Origin: Treponema sp.
Lineage (GTDB): Bacteria > Spirochaetota > Spirochaetia > Treponematales > Treponemataceae
Length of the DNA: 38,674 nt
Assembly (NCBI GenBank): GCA_024402535.1
Contig: JAKSTN010000024.1
Coordinates: 1-38,674, forward strand
Direction: 5' to 3'
In this document: positions 16,685 to 25,325 of the stretch, one piece after another
How the letters are laid out: every line of letters begins with the position of its first letter
How positions within the stretch are numbered: position 1 is the stretch's first letter
Program-made: the position numbers and the translations under genes
The notes under the pieces: model-generated
Databases searched by the model: none
What the model was told of the DNA's origin: nothing
What the model saw: the letters and a program-made list of their open reading frames with translations, nothing else

Positions 16685-19201
16685 CTATTCCTTTTCTGCT
16701 ACGCGGTAGTCCCAGTTGTGTTTAGGGTAGCGGCCTTTCATTTCTTTGCAAATTTCTATCCAGCTTCCGTTCCAGAAACCTGCAAGATCTTCTGTAATCT
16801 GAAGAGGGCGGCTTGCAGGTGAAAGAAGTTTCAGCAGAACAGGAACTCCCATAATCTTTGGACTTTCAAAACAGCCAAAAATGCGCTGAATTATTATTTC
16901 AATTACAGGACGGATAATCAGTTTAGTTTTATCTTCTGGACTGGAGTTCAGTTCGTATGTGACTTTTGCTTTGCGCCCGTTCTCAAGAATCATCTGGGTT
17001 GGGACATTTGCATCGATGGTGGCACCATCTAGATACCAGTAGGCAGCGTTGTAAAGTATTTCGTCTGTAAGTTTGCCGTCGGTAAGGAACGGTGTAAGCC
17101 ACTCTTCAGGTGCTGCCTCAAGACGGGTAACTGACGGGCTGAAAGTGCCAGCATTCTGGACGCCTTTTGAAACGGCGTTATGTGCGCCCTCCGGGACGGC
17201 GTCATATCCCGAATCAACATCAGCATGTACAGCATAAAAATCAGCACGGGTAAGAAAATCCTGAATTTTGTGTGACAAATTCAGGGAATTCAGGCCTTTT
17301 TTATGTATTTGTGTGCACCAGGCAAGAGCAGCATCATCTTTTGTAACATTTACACGTTTTTCGGAAAGTGTGATTTTACCGTATTTTGTGTATACAAATT
17401 TGCTGATTTTGGTCTGATCTTCGTTAAAAAAGCATTCAGTTTCTTCATGAACTAAATTAGAAATAAGTTCTTCAGCTTCTTCATTTGTAACACATTCATA
17501 ATCGAAAATAGTTCCCCCTGAACCTGTGGCAAGGACTTCAGGTGCAATAATCCAGTTGGGCGCTTGGGAAAAATTTAAATCTTTTGCGAGGAACGCAGTG
17601 TGTCCGTTTGGAAATTGATATGAAATTTTATTATTTGTCTTGTCAGAACCTGAAGAGTTTTCCGGGCATTTTTTTGCAAGTCGGTCAGAGAAGCCTGCAA
17701 AGAGAAGGGCTGTTTTATGGAGGGTAGTCTGTGGTTTTTGTTTTCCGGAAAATTCATTTTGTGCCCGTGTGATTTTTGAGCGGATGTCTTCACAAAAGCG
17801 ATTCTGCATTTCACTTTTTGAATCTGCGTAATTTGAATATTTTAAGATAAGAGAAACAGCATCTTCTTTCAGTGACGGATTTTCTGCTGCAAAGAGAATC
17901 AGATTTGCAAGGCGTGGTGAAACTCCGGTTTCAAGTGCGAGATGGCCACGATCAGTGATTTTCTTGCTGCTGTCCAGGAAGTTCATATTCTGTAAAAATT
18001 CGGCTGCTGTTTTTATGGCGGCCCTTGAAGGGGAGTCCAGGAAAAAATCTTCAGTTTCAGAAAGCTGTTTCCCCCAAGCAGCACATTCAAGAACAAGGCT
18101 TGAAATATCAGTTCGCAGAATTTCCGGAAGCATGGATTTTTGGCGCGGTTCGTTTTTGTTCCAGAGACGAATACATCGACCAGCTTGAAGTCGTCCTGCA
18201 CGCCCTTTTCTTTGTTCAGCACTGAATTCACTTTCAGCTTCTGTAACCAGGGTTTCCATGCCAAGAGCAATGTTCAAACGGTTTACACGGGAAAGTCCTG
18301 AATCAATTACAGTTGTAACGCCTGGAACTGTAAGAGAAGTTTCAGCAATTGCGGAAGAAATTATTACCCGTTTTTTGTTTTCAGGAAGCGGAGTGAAAAT
18401 CTTTTTCTGATCTGAAAGTGAAACGCTTGAATGAAGTACATGAATCTCTGTTTCGGAATTCTGTGAGTCGCCAAGTGCGTTTCGAAGTTCACTTTCTGTT
18501 CTGCGGATTTCTTTAATGCCGGGAAGAAAAGCAAGAATCACAGGGGACTGTCCCTTTTTTGCATTTTCAAGTTCGTCACAAATGGTCCGCACCATGGATG
18601 AGTCAGGTTTGTATTCAACTTCTACAGGAAATGTGCGGCCGGGAATTTCCATGACAGGTACTGCTTTGTCTTGAACCAGTTCATGTCCGCCAAGATATTC
18701 AGAAAGTTTTTTAGTTTCAATTGTGGCCGACATGATAATGACATAAAGGTCATCGCGAAGTTCCATAGCCTCCCGAAGGAAAGCAAGATTTAAATCTGTC
18801 GTAACAGAACGCTCATGGAATTCATCTATTAAAATTACAGAATAACTTTCCAGGGAAGGATCATTTTGAAGGGTTCGTGAAAGAATGGCTTCGGTAACAA
18901 CTTCAATTTTTGTGTCTCTGCTGGTTTTATTTTCCAGATGGATTTTGTATCCGCAGGTTTTGCCGCATGGCTCTCCAAGAATTTCCGAAACGCGTTCCGC
19001 AATGGAAAGGGCCGCGATTCGCCTTGGCTCGGTCATCAGAATTTTCCCGTTGAAAAATTCTGAAAGTCCTGCAGGAACCATGGTAGATTTTCCCGCTCCC
19101 GTTTCTGCTGTAAGAATGAGAAAACGGGAAGGTGATTTTTTCAAAGTTTCTGCAATCTGAGGAATAAAAGGAGTGACTGGGAGCGAGTTGTTACAGATCA
19201 T
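16685..19201 (-). CDS. hrpB: ATP-dependent helicase HrpB (DEAH/RHA family)
   Basis: 838 residues. Motif I is TAETGAGKST (31-40), motif II is DEFH at 126-129 in place of the usual DExH, and motif III is SATIE. The helicase C domain has SSAIAETSLTVPGV, then QRKGRAGRLQAGRCIRLW. The HrpB-specific C-terminal region ends in SPASRPLQITEDLAGFWNGSW, WIEICKEMKGRYPKHNW. The family unwinds nucleic acid with ATP and may act on RNA; its cellular role is poorly defined. Residues about 659-686 are an odd insert carrying DAV and NAV repeats from G+C-rich DNA, lying just before EEWLTPFL. It starts 34 bases after the exported-protein gene upstream, without a ribosome-binding site. Confidence 0.92.
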   Translation of the reverse strand: MICNNSLPVTPFIPQIAETLKKSPSRFLILTAETGAGKSTMVPAGLSEFFNGKILMTEPRRIAALSIAERVSEILGEPCGKTCGYKIHLENKTSRDTKIEVVTEAILSRTLQNDPSLESYSVILIDEFHERSVTTDLNLAFLREAMELRDDLYVIIMSATIETKKLSEYLGGHELVQDKAVPVMEIPGRTFPVEVEYKPDSSMVRTICDELENAKKGQSPVILAFLPGIKEIRRTESELRNALGDSQNSETEIHVLHSSVSLSDQKKIFTPLPENKKRVIISSAIAETSLTVPGVTTVIDSGLSRVNRLNIALGMETLVTEAESEFSAEQRKGRAGRLQAGRCIRLWNKNEPRQKSMLPEILRTDISSLVLECAAWGKQLSETEDFFLDSPSRAAIKTAAEFLQNMNFLDSSKKITDRGHLALETGVSPRLANLILFAAENPSLKEDAVSLILKYSNYADSKSEMQNRFCEDIRSKITRAQNEFSGKQKPQTTLHKTALLFAGFSDRLAKKCPENSSGSDKTNNKISYQFPNGHTAFLAKDLNFSQAPNWIIAPEVLATGSGGTIFDYECVTNEEAEELISNLVHEETECFFNEDQTKISKFVYTKYGKITLSEKRVNVTKDDAALAWCTQIHKKGLNSLNLSHKIQDFLTRADFYAVHADVDSGYDAVPEGAHNAVSKGVQNAGTFSPSVTRLEAAPEEWLTPFLTDGKLTDEILYNAAYWYLDGATIDANVPTQMILENGRKAKVTYELNSSPEDKTKLIIRPVIEIIIQRIFGCFESPKIMGVPVLLKLLSPASRPLQITEDLAGFWNGSWIEICKEMKGRYPKHNWDYRVAEKE
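17146..17225 (-). repeat. G+C-rich in-frame repeat insert in hrpB
   Basis: On the plus strand the cores ACGGCGTTA (near 17173) and ACGGCGTCA (near 17196) flank GCGCCCTCCGGG, and ACGCCTTTTGAAA precedes them. The stretch is palindromic (ACGCC against GGCGT) and much richer in G+C than hrpB. It encodes YDAVPEGAHNAVSKG in frame. It resembles the insert at 14677-14832. Confidence 0.65.
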
Positions 19202-19206
19202 AAAAC

Positions 19207-19226
19207 ATCAAATAAAAATATTTGAT
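19207..19226. repeat. A/T-rich palindrome before hrpB
   Basis: ATCAAATA-AAAA-TATTTGAT, a perfect 8-base inverted repeat between the end of the exported-protein gene and the hrpB start. It has no T-tract and may be an operator or mRNA hairpin; it may also be chance in A/T-rich DNA. Confidence 0.35.
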
Positions 19227-19235
19227 TAAATCCTA

Positions 19236-20327
19236 TTATTTATTCCGTTCTATTAAATCATCAAAATATTTTTTGTTGGAAATGTAATCTTTCTGGAAAA
19301 CTGTGAAAAGCATAAGGTTGAAAGTGTTATTCTGTTTTCGTCTCAGAACTTTTACATTTTTTACTGTGTTGTCAGTTATAGGCTGATAAATACTTGAAGT
19401 GATGGTGTAACCGTTATTTTCATTTTTAATCACAATGCCAGGAACTTCAACAAATGAATCCTGAGTACTCATAAGCAGGCGGCGGATTACAAAAAGGTCG
19501 TAGCGGTCCTTCATCTGTTCGTAGAAAGGAATGATGCTTGCCGAAACCAGGGCAGAGTCTCCCAGGAGCCACAGGTTTTCCATAGTCTGTGACCAGTTAG
19601 TATCCAGGCGGATTTTTTTTCCCGAATAAGTGTATTCAATTGAGTCAGCCTTGCGGTTTATTTGAGCACCTTTTTCTTTTACAAGAAGTTTTGAAGTTGT
19701 TCCGTTGAAGTCATCAAATGACGAATCCAGCGAAGAAGAAAGAGTACCGAAAGTTACAAGGCTGAAAATTTCAGTACCCTGATCATCAACAATTTTTTTC
19801 AAATTAAAAAGTGGAACCAGAACATCGTAAATCATTGTTACGTTTCCACCGAACTGAGGATAATCAACATTTACACGCAGTCCGTTTTCCCAAAAGTTCT
19901 TGTTGGAAACATAATTTTCATCTTCAGGATAAACCGGGGCAGCTTTGTTACGGCGTCCATTCAGTTCATAAAAAAGATCGTGCATGTAATTTACAATATC
20001 AACATCTTCGGAATTTGGTGTAAGAGCAGAAATGATTTTTTCGCCGGTCAGTTCAAGGAAAGGTTTTTCAGGATTTACAGTAAAAAGAATCTGGATATTT
20101 TTTTCAGGAAGGAAGTTTGCTTTGTCTGTGGGAGCATAGTAGCGCATCTGGAAAGTTTCTTCGTCGTAAAAAAGAAATCCCACATAGCTTTCCCGTTCAA
20201 AAGAATCGTCACGGTAAAAAACATAGTCTCCTGAATTATCAGGCAGATAAGGTTTGAATCCCGGCAGCGCAAAAACCGCCTGGCACATTAAAAATGTTGA
20301 AAATAAAAATGCACAAATCTTTTTCAT
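19236..20327 (-). CDS. Exported protein of unknown function
   Basis: 363 residues. A typical signal peptide (positively charged KK, hydrophobic core, likely cleavage after VFA near residue 20) directs it to the periplasm; there is no lipobox and no further membrane span. The mature protein looks beta-rich, with many Tyr/Phe/Asp residues, for example YVFYRDDSFERESYVGFLFYDEETFQMRYY, and a central stretch with GGNVTMIYDVLVPLFNLKKIVD. I recognise no family. It starts shortly after a TATAAA-type box without a ribosome-binding site, which suggests a leaderless or near-leaderless message. hrpB follows after 34 bases on the same strand. Confidence 0.75.
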   Translation of the reverse strand: MKKICAFLFSTFLMCQAVFALPGFKPYLPDNSGDYVFYRDDSFERESYVGFLFYDEETFQMRYYAPTDKANFLPEKNIQILFTVNPEKPFLELTGEKIISALTPNSEDVDIVNYMHDLFYELNGRRNKAAPVYPEDENYVSNKNFWENGLRVNVDYPQFGGNVTMIYDVLVPLFNLKKIVDDQGTEIFSLVTFGTLSSSLDSSFDDFNGTTSKLLVKEKGAQINRKADSIEYTYSGKKIRLDTNWSQTMENLWLLGDSALVSASIIPFYEQMKDRYDLFVIRRLLMSTQDSFVEVPGIVIKNENNGYTITSSIYQPITDNTVKNVKVLRRKQNNTFNLMLFTVFQKDYISNKKYFDDLIERNK

Positions 20328-20423
20328 CGTTTTTTATAAATGTAATGCTGAAAACAATATGTGTGAAAAAAGTATTTATAGATTTTTAGTTTGTTATAAC
20401 TGACGCGAAGGAACAGAAAATGA

Positions 20424-20508
20424 AGTGTGCCGAGCATTTGAAGCGCGGTTTGATAGTTTCCTATCCGCGCTTCACATGAAGCGACGCTAGCTAGCGGTCG
20501 GCATCACT
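20424..20508. repeat. Nested palindromic element between proS and the exported-protein gene
   Basis: In the 253-base gap 20328-20580 an outer TGCCGA/TCGGCA pair (20428-20433, 20498-20503), extended by AGTG/CACT, encloses a 9-base perfect stem GAAGCGCGG/CCGCGCTTC (20440-20448, 20465-20473) and the 12-base palindrome CGCTAGCTAGCG (20485-20496). It is G+C-rich in an A/T-rich gap. I see no coding frame in this gap. The element may serve as a terminator for proS, but there is no clean T-tract. Confidence 0.7.
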
Positions 20509-20580
20509 CATTTTTGTGACTGGGAGTCAGGTATAACAAGTTTTATTCTGTAAATAACCTTTTTCACCCCAATAAATTTT

Positions 20581-22389
20581 TTAAGCGTTTAATTTATCAA
20601 GTTCTGCTTTTACAACGGCTGCGATTTTTGCTGCAGCTTCTGTAAGAGGAACAAGTTCGGCGTCTGCCTGGTTACGAAGTTTGATTTCAACGTTAGGAAG
20701 GTTCTTGTCACCAACAACTACGCGTACTGGGAAACCGATAAGGTCAGCATCGTTGAATTTAACGCCTGGGCGTTCGTTGCGGTCATCAAGGAGAACTTCA
20801 ACGCCAAGTTTTTCCAGTTCTTCGTAAAGCTGGTCAGCAGCTTCCTTCATCTTGTCTTTGTATGCGATAGGCACAACGGCAACCTGGTAAGGAGCTGTAG
20901 ACATTGGAAACATGATTCCTTTGTCGTCATGGTAAGTTTCGATGATTGAAGCAAGTGTACGGTCAACACCGATACCGTAACATCCCATAAGTGGAACAAC
21001 AGGTTTTCCGCTCTGATCGAGGTAAGTTACGTTCATTGCTTTTGTATATTTGTCACCCAGCTTGAAGATGTGACCAAGTTCGTTTCCTTTTTTGCTGTAG
21101 AAAGGTTTTCCACAGTCAGGACATGCGTCTCCAACCATTGCTGTACGAACATCGCCTACCATGAATGGTGTGTAGTCGCGGCTTGGTTCTACGTGTTTGA
21201 TGTGGAAGCCTTCTTTTCCAGCCCCTGCAAAGGCGTCATGCATATCAACAACAGAAAGGTCCTGGATGATTGGGCAGTTCAGTGTGCGTGGACCAACGAA
21301 TCCGTGTGGAGCACCGGCCATCTGAACAATTTCGTCACCTTCGGCAAGGCACAGGTCAGAACATTTAAGAAGTCCTGCAAGTTTTGCTTCGTTTACTTCA
21401 AGGTCGCCGCGGATAAGAACACAAACGTATGAAAGCGGATAGTATGTGAAGTTACCTTCTGTAACCTGTTTGAAGTTCTTGCCGCCGTTGGCATTTGAAA
21501 GATCCAGACCACAGTTGATTACGCGGTAGATCAGAGCTTTGATAAAGCGTTTTGAAGTTGTGCCGAAGAATTTTTCCATGTCTTCAATGCTGAATACATT
21601 TGGAGTTGCAACTTCTTCAACTGCAAGGTCAGTTTTTGTCTGAGGTTTTCCTGAATCGTCAGTTGGAACGTCTGGACGGCATGCAGCTTTTTCTACGTTT
21701 GCGGCATATCCACATTCGCAGAGCATAAGTGTATCGTCACCAACAGGAGATTCAATCATGAATTCTTCAGAACCTGAACCACCCATGTTTCCTGTGTCGG
21801 CTTTTACAGAAATTGTTTTAAGACCAAGACGTTTGAAAATCTTGCGGTAAGCTTCTGCAACTGTGTTGTAAGAGTTATCAAGAGATTCTTTGTCTGCGTC
21901 AAAAGAGTAAGCGTCCATCATTGTGAATTCGCGTCCGCGCATAACGCCGTAGCGAGGGCGGATTTCATCACGGTATTTTGTGTTAATCTGATATGGAATC
22001 AGTGGAAGCTGTTTGTATGAATCCAGACCGTCGCGAATAAGAGCTGTAAAAGCTTCTTCGGCAGTTGGTGAAACAATCATGTCCTGACCACCACGAGTTG
22101 TGGCTTTAAGCATTTCAGGTCCCATAGTTTCCCAGCGTCCTGATTCTTTCCATAAATCACCGGGCTGAATAACAGTAGGTTTCATTTCAAGAAGACCTGC
22201 TCTGTCCAGTTCCTGGCGGATAATATTCTGAACTTTCATGAATGAACGGTAGCCAAGTGGCATGTATGAATAAAGACCGTTTCCAAGTTTGCGGATAAGA
22301 CCGCTTCTCATCATAAGCTGATGACTTGCAATAACTGCGTCGTTTGGAGCGTCGCGCAGTGTTGAAATAATTGTTTTAGATGCTTTCAT
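20581..22389 (-). CDS. proS: Prolyl-tRNA synthetase, bacterial type
   Basis: 602 residues, class II synthetase that charges tRNA-Pro. Motif 1 lies in the segment LGNGLYSYMPLG...IRQELDRAG. Motif 2 is KYRDEIRPRYGVMRGREFTMMDAYSFD. An editing insertion domain (about 225-385) is present, as in bacterial ProRS, with a CECG pair near its start and DACPDCGKP after it. Motif 3 is GCYGIGVDRTLA. The anticodon-binding domain covers about 495-600 (VAVVPIAYKD, LLDDRNERPGVKFNDADLIGFP). TATAAT ends 10 bases before the ATG and there is no ribosome-binding site, so the leader is very short or absent. It is divergent from the exported-protein gene at 22459. Confidence 0.96.
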   Translation of the reverse strand: MKASKTIISTLRDAPNDAVIASHQLMMRSGLIRKLGNGLYSYMPLGYRSFMKVQNIIRQELDRAGLLEMKPTVIQPGDLWKESGRWETMGPEMLKATTRGGQDMIVSPTAEEAFTALIRDGLDSYKQLPLIPYQINTKYRDEIRPRYGVMRGREFTMMDAYSFDADKESLDNSYNTVAEAYRKIFKRLGLKTISVKADTGNMGGSGSEEFMIESPVGDDTLMLCECGYAANVEKAACRPDVPTDDSGKPQTKTDLAVEEVATPNVFSIEDMEKFFGTTSKRFIKALIYRVINCGLDLSNANGGKNFKQVTEGNFTYYPLSYVCVLIRGDLEVNEAKLAGLLKCSDLCLAEGDEIVQMAGAPHGFVGPRTLNCPIIQDLSVVDMHDAFAGAGKEGFHIKHVEPSRDYTPFMVGDVRTAMVGDACPDCGKPFYSKKGNELGHIFKLGDKYTKAMNVTYLDQSGKPVVPLMGCYGIGVDRTLASIIETYHDDKGIMFPMSTAPYQVAVVPIAYKDKMKEAADQLYEELEKLGVEVLLDDRNERPGVKFNDADLIGFPVRVVVGDKNLPNVEIKLRNQADAELVPLTEAAAKIAAVVKAELDKLNA

Positions 22390-22398
22390 AGTGCACTT

Positions 22399-22404
22399 AT
22401 TATA
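22399..22404 (-). promoter_or_regulatory. -10 box of proS
   Basis: Perfect TATAAT on the minus strand (22404-22399), nine bases before the ATG of proS. No good -35 hexamer is visible. Transcription would begin within about three bases of the start codon. Confidence 0.5.
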
Positions 22405-22458
22405 GTAAATAAATGATTTTTGTGGAATTATTCTATTTTCTTCCGATAATTAATCCGA

Positions 22459-23136
22459 ATGAGAAAAAATCGACTTTTTTTGACAGCATTAATCTTCTCT
22501 TTGAACTTTGCTTTGTGCCAGGCTGCAGACATCCGTTTTTATATGTGGGCTCAGCTGGATGCTTTTCCAGGTTCTGAGGCTGCCCGGGATGCAGAAGCCG
22601 GTCAGTTTGAATATCCTATTAAAATGATGAAGGAAACAGCGCCTTTTCTGGTAAATGGAATGGTTTACGGCTGGGATTTTGTTTATACCCCAAGTGACAA
22701 AGCACGGGGAGTGGAAGAGTATTTTGAAATCATCCCTATACAAAGTGAAGAAAAGGTTATAGATGGAATTGAATATGAAAATTCATGGGTTTCGGAAGAC
22801 GATAATCGATTTAACTGTTTTGTAAGATTTAAACGTAACCAGAATCAGATTCAGAGCTTTAATCTGTGGTCATCAATTCAGAATCCTACGGTCCGAGGAA
22901 CCGGAAAAGGGGCTCTGGAAAAGGGATTTGAAGGCATAAAAGACGCTGCAACAGATGCAGTGAAGGATGCCGTCAGGACACATTACCAGAATGAGATAAA
23001 AAATAAACCAAAAGAGATAACAGGACGGGTGATTATCAGAAAAGATCCGGTAATCGGCATTAGTTCGGGGAATTATGTGATTAACCTTGATTTTTTCCTA
23101 GAATCGGGTAGAATAAAATCATATTCCATTTTTTAG
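22459..23136 (+). CDS. Exported protein of unknown function
   Basis: 225 residues. A signal peptide (RKNR, then a hydrophobic core to LCQAA near residue 23) predicts export. The mature region has aromatic-rich segments (YMWAQLDAFPG, GMVYGWDFVYTPSD) and a helical segment rich in Lys/Ala/Asp (KGFEGIKDAATDAVKDAVRTHY) near 150-175, then beta strands to the end. No family is recognised. There is no ribosome-binding site; GATAAT (22445-22450) lies 8 bases before the ATG. The next gene, also small and exported, starts 28 bases later with a strong ribosome-binding site, so the two probably form an operon. Confidence 0.75.
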   Translation: MRKNRLFLTALIFSLNFALCQAADIRFYMWAQLDAFPGSEAARDAEAGQFEYPIKMMKETAPFLVNGMVYGWDFVYTPSDKARGVEEYFEIIPIQSEEKVIDGIEYENSWVSEDDNRFNCFVRFKRNQNQIQSFNLWSSIQNPTVRGTGKGALEKGFEGIKDAATDAVKDAVRTHYQNEIKNKPKEITGRVIIRKDPVIGISSGNYVINLDFFLESGRIKSYSIF

Positions 23137-23163
23137 AGATATTGGACTTATTGGAGGTCTACT

Positions 23164-23658
23164 ATGAAAAAACTTATTGCAGTACTCGCTTGTCTCACAG
23201 TAGTTGCTGCTGCTTTTGCACAGAATGACAGCGAAGCTTATAAAGATCCACAGACAGAATTTGAAAAAACACAGAAACTGGAAAATGAAAAACTGGTAAC
23301 ACAGACAATCAACGTTCCAGCTGGTTTTGTTGATTTCAAAGACAGAGCTTATATGTCAGAAGACAAAATTAAAGCTGGTGGAACAATCACAATCGAATAT
23401 TCACCACTTTATAATGAAGTTCGTCTTTATTACACATGTCTTATGACACAGTATGAACGCGGTCAGGCTATGAACGACGTTCTGGCAGTTCTTCAGGACT
23501 TCTTGGTACTGAACAAGTACACAAACGTAGAAGGCACAGAATTCACAAAAGAACGTTACTACCACTACAGCTACCTGGTTCCAGATAAGGAAAAGTATTT
23601 CCGTGACGGACGTTTCAAGAAAGCACAGTATATTTCATACGTTAAATTTTCAAAGTAA
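23164..23658 (+). CDS. Small exported protein of unknown function
   Basis: 164 residues. The signal peptide is MKKLIAVLACLTVVAAAFA with cleavage before Q20; the mature part is about 145 residues, hydrophilic and rich in Tyr, Lys and Glu, with YNEVRLYYTCLMTQYERGQA in the middle. GGAGGT is a strong ribosome-binding site. It is probably co-transcribed with the exported gene before it, and transcription would end at the hairpin at 23692-23735. Codon choice looks like that of well-expressed genes, which suggests an abundant periplasmic protein. I recognise no family and propose no function. Confidence 0.75.
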   Translation: MKKLIAVLACLTVVAAAFAQNDSEAYKDPQTEFEKTQKLENEKLVTQTINVPAGFVDFKDRAYMSEDKIKAGGTITIEYSPLYNEVRLYYTCLMTQYERGQAMNDVLAVLQDFLVLNKYTNVEGTEFTKERYYHYSYLVPDKEKYFRDGRFKKAQYISYVKFSK

Positions 23659-23659
23659 T

Positions 23660-23688
23660 TTGTAATTTTTCCTGAAATTTTGTAAAAT
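23660..23688 (+). promoter_or_regulatory. Candidate pheS promoter
   Basis: TTGTAA (23660-23665), 17 bases, TAAAAT (23683-23688). The predicted start of transcription is about 23695, inside the left arm of the hairpin at 23692-23727. Confidence 0.45.
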
Positions 23689-23691
23689 AAG

Positions 23692-23735
23692 AGCCGGATT
23701 GGTCCATAGTAATATGGAAATCCGGCTTTTTAATT
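23692..23735 (+). terminator. Terminator hairpin between the small exported gene and pheS
   Basis: AGCCGGATT (23692-23700) pairs perfectly with AATCCGGCT (23719-23727), with an inner TCCAT/ATGGA stem, followed by TTTTTAATTTTTTA. This has the form of a rho-independent terminator for the upstream genes. It lies in the pheS leader, so an attenuator role is also possible. Confidence 0.8.
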
Positions 23736-23753
23736 TTTTACGAGGCAAAAAAG

Positions 23754-25304
23754 ATGGATATCAAAAATATCATTAAAAACCTTCATCCGCTTGAGATTAA
23801 AGTTCTGCTCAAGTATTCAGACTCGGATGAACTGACTTCAGAAAAACTCCAGAAAGAACTGGAATACAAAGAAGGACACGCTAACCAGGCATTCAGCTGG
23901 CTGGGTGGAAAAGAACTCCTTAAAGAAATCAAACGCACTCCACATACATTCTTTGAAATCACAGAAACAGGTAAAAAGCTTGCTGAAACAGGTACTGTTG
24001 AAGAACGCATGATAAATTACCTGAAAGAAAACGGACCACATACTCTTCCTGAAATCGCAGCTGCAATCGGCTGTGAACAGAAAGACATCGGTTCTGCTTT
24101 CGGTCCTCTTTCAAAAGAAGGCATTCTGAAAATGAACGAAGAAAAGAAAGCTGAATACACAGGAAAAGAACTTCCTGCACGTCTTTCAGTTGTTTCTAAA
24201 CTTCTGGCAAAAGCAAAAGATGCTGTAACACTGAACAAGGCTGACCTTTCTGCAGAAGAACAGGAAGCCATGGCAGGTCTTGCAAAGAAACGTGGTGCTG
24301 CTGACAGTGCATTCAAAATCATTGAACGTGAAACTGTAGTTTACAAACTTACAGAAGCATATAAGAAAGTTAAGGAAGAACTTAAAAACGCTGGTGTTAC
24401 AGGTAACGAAATCGGTGAAGTTACTCCAAAAATGCTTGCTTCAGGTGAATGGAAAAACGGAACATTCCGCGGATACAACATTTCTGTTCCACCTGCACGT
24501 ATTATCCAGGGCCGCACAAACCCTTACGTTCAGTTCCTTGAATCAGTAAAAGACAAGCTTTGTTCTCTTGGTTTCCAGGAATTCGACGGACCTCTCGTAG
24601 AAACAGAATTCTGGAACGGTGACGCACTCTTCATGCCACAGTTCCACGCTGCACGCGATATTCATGACGTTTACCGCCTTAAGAACCCAACACACGCAAA
24701 AATGATCGAAGAACCATATCTTTCAAATGTTAAAGCCGTTCACGAAAACGGTGGAAACACAGGAAGCCGCGGTTGGAACTACTCATTCGACAATGAATTC
24801 ACTCGCCGCCTGATTCTCCGCTCACAGGGAACTGTACTTTCTGCACATCAGCTCCACAAAGCTGAAATCCCTGGAAAATACTTCGGTATTGCACGTTGTT
24901 TCCGCTACGACAAAGTAGACGCAACTCACCTTTCAGACTTCTATCAGACAGAAGGTATCATCCTTGGTGAAGACGTAAACCTTAAGACACTTCTTGGTAT
25001 GCTTGAAATGTTTGCCGTAGAAATTGCCGGAGCAACAGACGTAAAATATGTTCCAGGTTACTTCCCGTTCACAGAACCTTCAATCGAAGTTCATATCAAA
25101 CACCCGGTTCTTGGTTGGTTCGAACTTGGTGGTTCTGGTATTTTCCGTCCGGAAGTTACAAAAGCTATGGGAATTGACGTTCCTGTTGCAGCCTGGGGTA
25201 TCGGTATTGACCGTATGGCTCTTATGGCTCTTGGACTTACTGACCTGCGTCAGCTCTTCTGTGAAGATATTGAACAGGTTCGCCTGCGCAAAGCAAAGTT
25301 CTAA
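23754..25304 (+). CDS. pheS: Phenylalanyl-tRNA synthetase alpha chain, archaeal/eukaryal type
   Basis: 516 residues, far longer than the usual bacterial PheS (about 330-350). The N-terminal region (about 1-150) has tandem winged-helix-like domains (LPEIAAAIGCEQKDIGSAFGPLSKEGIL), as in archaeal and eukaryotic PheRS. The class II core follows: GRTNPYVQFLESVKDKLCSLGFQEFDGPLVE (motif 1), HDVYRL, RLILRSQGTVLSAHQL, FRYDKVDATHLSDFYQTEG (motif 2) and GIGIDRMALMALGL (motif 3). An archaeal-type PheRS in spirochaetes is established knowledge and points to ancient transfer. pheT is not adjacent. GAGG lies 8 bases before the ATG. Confidence 0.95.
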   Translation: MDIKNIIKNLHPLEIKVLLKYSDSDELTSEKLQKELEYKEGHANQAFSWLGGKELLKEIKRTPHTFFEITETGKKLAETGTVEERMINYLKENGPHTLPEIAAAIGCEQKDIGSAFGPLSKEGILKMNEEKKAEYTGKELPARLSVVSKLLAKAKDAVTLNKADLSAEEQEAMAGLAKKRGAADSAFKIIERETVVYKLTEAYKKVKEELKNAGVTGNEIGEVTPKMLASGEWKNGTFRGYNISVPPARIIQGRTNPYVQFLESVKDKLCSLGFQEFDGPLVETEFWNGDALFMPQFHAARDIHDVYRLKNPTHAKMIEEPYLSNVKAVHENGGNTGSRGWNYSFDNEFTRRLILRSQGTVLSAHQLHKAEIPGKYFGIARCFRYDKVDATHLSDFYQTEGIILGEDVNLKTLLGMLEMFAVEIAGATDVKYVPGYFPFTEPSIEVHIKHPVLGWFELGGSGIFRPEVTKAMGIDVPVAAWGIGIDRMALMALGLTDLRQLFCEDIEQVRLRKAKF

Positions 25305-25325
25305 TCTTAGATATATAAAATTTAG

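Noticed and set aside
21221..21245. DAFAG-type codons in proS, and DAFAGK in glmS, as further copies of the in-frame insert
   Set aside because: Both segments align with ordinary family sequence at those positions, and there is no local G+C-rich palindrome.
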